Shown here piece after piece: positions 8,301-10,532 of a stretch of 10,532 bases of DNA. The stretch lies in assembly GCA_004151065.3 (NCBI GenBank), contig NWUY0300061942.1, positions 1-10,532 on the forward strand, given 5' to 3'. The position numbers and the translations under genes were made by a program. Source of the stretch: Larix sibirica. Lineage: Eukaryota; Streptophyta; Pinopsida; Pinales; Pinaceae. The notes under the pieces were generated by a model. It was not told where the DNA came from. It saw nothing but the letters and a program-made list of their open reading frames with translations, and searched no databases. Positions within the stretch are counted from its first letter, which is position 1. Each line of letters starts with the position of its first letter.

Positions 8301-9284
8301 AGATATTCCATACCTTCTACATTTCTGGAAATTCTATCTGAGATGTTGAAAATGAAGATCATCAGACTGTGAAAAGACAATGATATCATCTAAATAAACC
8401 GCTATGAACTTATCCTTTTATCCAACTAATGATATATCCATGGCTCTCTAGAATGTAGTGCCTGCATTCATTAAACCAAAAGGCATTTTGTCGTACATAA
8501 AGGCACCCCTTGGCGTAGTGAAAGAAGTTTTTTCTTTGCCTTCCTCAACAACCAGAATTTGGTTATAACCAAAGAAACCATCAATCATTGAAATTCTCTA
8601 TGCACCAATAACTTTCTGCAGAATATGGTCAATCTTCGAATGTGGATAATTGTCTTTTAAGGAGCACCAATTCAAGTTCCTAAAATCCACATAACCTTAT
8701 TTCACCATTTTTTCCCGATAGGCACCAAATTAGCAACCTAGTCAAAATATCTGAGAGGAACTATGATTTTAGCACCAAGAAGCTTCTTCAATTCTTTTTC
8801 TATGGTAGGAAATAGCAAGTGATTAAGTTGTCTTAGCTTCTATCTAAATGGTTTGATGTTTTTTCTTGAGAGGGATTTTATGTTGAATAATATCAGTATC
8901 ATATGACTTGAGATCTTGATAACTCCATGCAAAAATGTCCACATACTCCTTCATAAGACTGATATATTTCTACCTCTGCAACTCAGGTAATGAACTAGAC
9001 AATTTGACAGATTTTGGATCAGCATCAATCCCAAGGTTGACTGAATCAAATTCTTGAGTCTAAATTGAAGGCTTAATTAAAACATCATTATTATCAAAAA
9101 GTCTTTCCAAAGGTACCAGACCCTTTGGAAAGTAATTTGACTTCAATTCAATGATTGGATGATCAGCCACTTTATTCATAAAATATGTGTTTGACTAGTC
9201 ATATGGTGCATCATCATTTTGATCGTCTTGAACAACAAGGGAAGCAGAAAAATCATCAATACACTCCAAGAATTTCCTTAATTC
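8301..9284 (-). pseudogene. pol: Ty3/gypsy reverse transcriptase of minus-strand element, degraded and 3'-truncated
   Basis: Read on the minus strand from 9284, the frame continues from the protease ORF after a TAG. It gives ELRKFLECIDDFSA, FPKGLVPLERLFDNNDV, SVKLSSSLPELQ, KEYVDIFAWSYQDLKSYDT and IIQHKIPLK, the connector that precedes RT in this plant gypsy group. After a frameshift near 8855 come KELKKLLGAKIIVPLRYFD and VANLVPIGKK, then further shifts lead to VDFRNLNWCSLKDNYP, RISMIDGFFGYNQ (motif A Asp at 8580-8582), TPRGAFMYDKMPFGLMNAG and VYLDDIIVFSQSDDLHF. The YLDD catalytic box at 8385-8396 is intact. The sequence then follows the family to RRYGIS and loses all similarity at about 8300, so thumb, RNase H and integrase are missing. 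Several stops are TAG or TAA where the family has Gln or Glu. Confidence 0.9.
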
Positions 9285-10061
9285 CTAATCATCAGAAAAC
9301 ACTTGCCAATGTTTGACATTATCTGGGATAGTTGGTCTACATCTAACTTCAACTTCATATTTCAATTGAGGATTCATATGAGATTCGAAACCACTGGTAG
9401 TTAATCCTAATGAATCTTTACTCTTATTTTCATTTATTATAACAAAGGAAATATTAAAATCCAAGAAGAAATTGTTTAGAATCAAAAGAATATAAATCTT
9501 GTAAGGTTTAGTGATTTCAAGACCTAGTTCCTCCATTACCACTTTGGGCATAAGGTTATGCAAGGCTCCAGAATCCAGGAGACAATTATGCAGTATTTTG
9601 TCAAGAATATTAAGAGAAACATAAAAAGGAAGAGTGGAGTCACCCGTTTCTTCTACATGAGGACCAAACTTGATGGTTGGTTTCTCATCTTGAAGATTAA
9701 CTATATCTTGGAGGAAGGCATCAACATGTGGTTGTAAACATTTCGGAATTGATTTCTTATATTGCTGATTTTTCATTAGTTCGACCAAAGGAATAGGAAT
9801 TTTAATTTTGTTGATTTCATTTTCCGAAGTATAAGCTAATGAAAACTTATCCTTATCCTTCGATTCAGAGTTACCTAATTTATCATGTTGATTTGATTTC
9901 TTCTTTTGTTCTTTAGGGGCAGCTTGCTGAGTTGTTACAGTAGCACTCTTATTTTGAAGATGTGCATTTTGAACTACTGGAGCAAGATTTGATCTTAGAT
10001 TATATTTGTTTTGAACNTTTCTTTGTCCAAGTCTTCTCCTATGGATATTGTTCTTCCAAAC
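9285..10061 (-). pseudogene. Gag tail and protease of minus-strand element, fused to an RNase H remnant
   Basis: On the minus strand one frame is open for 258 codons after an upstream TAG (10062-10064), longer than any other in the window. An ATG-started part begins at 9788, but the frame is clearly coding upstream (NKYNLRSNLAPVVQN, KEQKKKSNQHDK), which is the basic linker after gag. Then come IKIPIPLVELMKNQQYK, KPTIKFGPHVEE, PFYVSLNILDKILHNC and LLDSGALHNLMP with the catalytic D-S-G-A intact at 9564-9575, followed by VVMEELGLEITKPYK. The protease breaks off here. At 9475-9498 a different frame reads DLYSFDSK, the expected continuation. Next follows FFLDFNISFVIINENKSKDS (about 9405-9473), which resembles the last helix of an archaeal-type RNase H, then VEVRCRPTIPDNVKHWQVFS. 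The body of the RNase H-like region is deleted. One ambiguous base lies at 10017. Confidence 0.85.
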
Positions 10062-10116
10062 CTACAATTTGCAAAACCTATTTTTTTTCTCCTCGGTCTC
10101 ATGCAATGGTTCCTCG
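10062..10116. other. Short T-rich spacer with a 10-bp direct repeat
   Basis: Minus-strand gag similarity is lost at the TAG at 10062. An eight-base T run follows (10081-10088), and the word CCTCGGTCTC occurs at 10091-10100 and again at 10112-10121, 21 bp apart, leading into the tandem repeat. Confidence 0.4.
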
Positions 10117-10300
10117 GTCTCCTCACTCGCTCACTCTCCTAGGTGCATCAACCAAGGCCCAGTTCTAGTTGAATACTCAATTATAAATATAAAACTCACC
10201 TCTCATCAGTCTCCTCACTTGCTCACTCTCCTAGGTGCATCAACCAAGGCCATATTCTAGTCGAATACTCAATTATGCATCTAAAACTCACCTCTCATTA
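10117..10300. repeat. 92-bp tandem duplication (two full copies)
   Basis: Two adjacent 92-bp units, 10117-10208 and 10209-10300, agree at about 83 of 92 positions when aligned by eye, with no gaps. The phrase CTCACTCTCCTAGGTGCATC is identical in both. Copy 1 contains a TATAAATA word (10182-10189), while copy 2 has a changed sequence there. A third unit begins at 10301 but keeps only about eight bases before diverging. The unit does not look coding: its open frames merely repeat the same peptide. It lies between the minus-strand element and the open frame at the right end, so it could be promoter-proximal or LTR-derived sequence. Confidence 0.85.
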
Positions 10301-10364
10301 TTCTCCTCTACCCGCCCCTCGAGTCGACCTCACGTAGAAGGTATCTACACTACCTGCTACCTAG

Positions 10365-10532
10365 AGATTACCCTNGAAGAATTTGAAATATTTGTATGAC
10401 TCGCACTCGAAATTAGATCTAATCCAATTGTTGTTGAAGCTCTTCAACCTAGAGTTGAAGGATAATGATCCCATGGCAGTGGCATTTGAGATCAAAGCCA
10501 TTATGCATGAAAATGATGATGATAGTGTGAAG
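10365..10532 (+). pseudogene. Partial open frame at the window edge, possibly a retroelement gag start
   Basis: Frame 3 is open from the TAG at 10362-10364 to the end of the window, provided the ambiguous base at 10375 does not make another TAG. It reads LKYLYDSHSKLDLIQLLLKL, then ELKDNDPMAVAFEIKAIMHE and an acidic run. The MAVAFEIKAIMHE segment reminds me of the N-terminal part of some plant Ty1/copia-type gag polyproteins (UBN2-like), but this is a weak memory-based match. Frame 2 over 10370-10440 also gives a plausible peptide (PIVVEALQPRVEG), so the true frame and coding status are uncertain. The protein would continue beyond the window. Confidence 0.3.

Noticed and set aside
10048-10260. 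Plus-strand open frames of about 70 codons over the tandem repeat
   Set aside because: They only translate the duplicated 92-bp unit twice and overlap the 5' end of the minus-strand gag frame, with no domain.
1-10532. A pair of long terminal repeats bounding either element
   Set aside because: No long direct repeat beyond the 92-bp tandem unit was visible by eye, so the LTRs must lie outside the window or be too decayed to see.

Overview
The window looks like a slice of a large, repeat-rich land-plant genome. It is AT-rich, almost every recognisable stretch is the decayed coding sequence of a plant Ty3/gypsy LTR retrotransposon, and I see no intact host gene, rRNA, tRNA or CRISPR array. Two ambiguous bases (10017 and 10375) suggest draft assembly. 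Everything recognised is broken by stops and frameshifts, so the features are pseudogenes.

Plus-strand element (about 1-7011). Its parts run in the order gag, protease, reverse transcriptase (RT), RNase H, integrase. Positions 1-848 hold an unrecognised reading frame upstream of gag, with a three-unit 27-bp repeat. Then come a gag capsid domain (849-1434), an unusually long zinc-knuckle array (1435-2083) and a linker plus protease (2084-3174). Next is a surprise: a second, unrelated-looking gag domain (3175-3756) and an AT-rich gap (3757-4080). RT (4081-5260), RNase H (5261-5700) and integrase (5701-7011) follow. Catalytic sites of the protease, RT, RNase H and integrase are all damaged.

Middle (7012-8300). 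A non-coding stretch is followed by an open frame of about 146 codons and a degraded continuation. I could not assign these to a family.

Minus-strand element (8301-10061). A second gypsy element of a different family lies in the opposite orientation, so the two elements converge. Reading leftwards from 10061 it has a gag tail, a protease with an intact DSGA motif, a short RNase H C-terminal remnant and an RT that keeps YLDD. It stops abruptly at about 8300. An internal deletion joins protease to the RNase H tail.

Right end (10062-10532). There is a 92-bp tandem duplication, then a short open frame running off the window that may be the start of another retroelement gag.

No long terminal repeat, primer-binding site or target-site duplication could be identified, so element boundaries are inferred from where protein similarity stops. 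Family assignments rest on motif recognition from memory, not on a database search.
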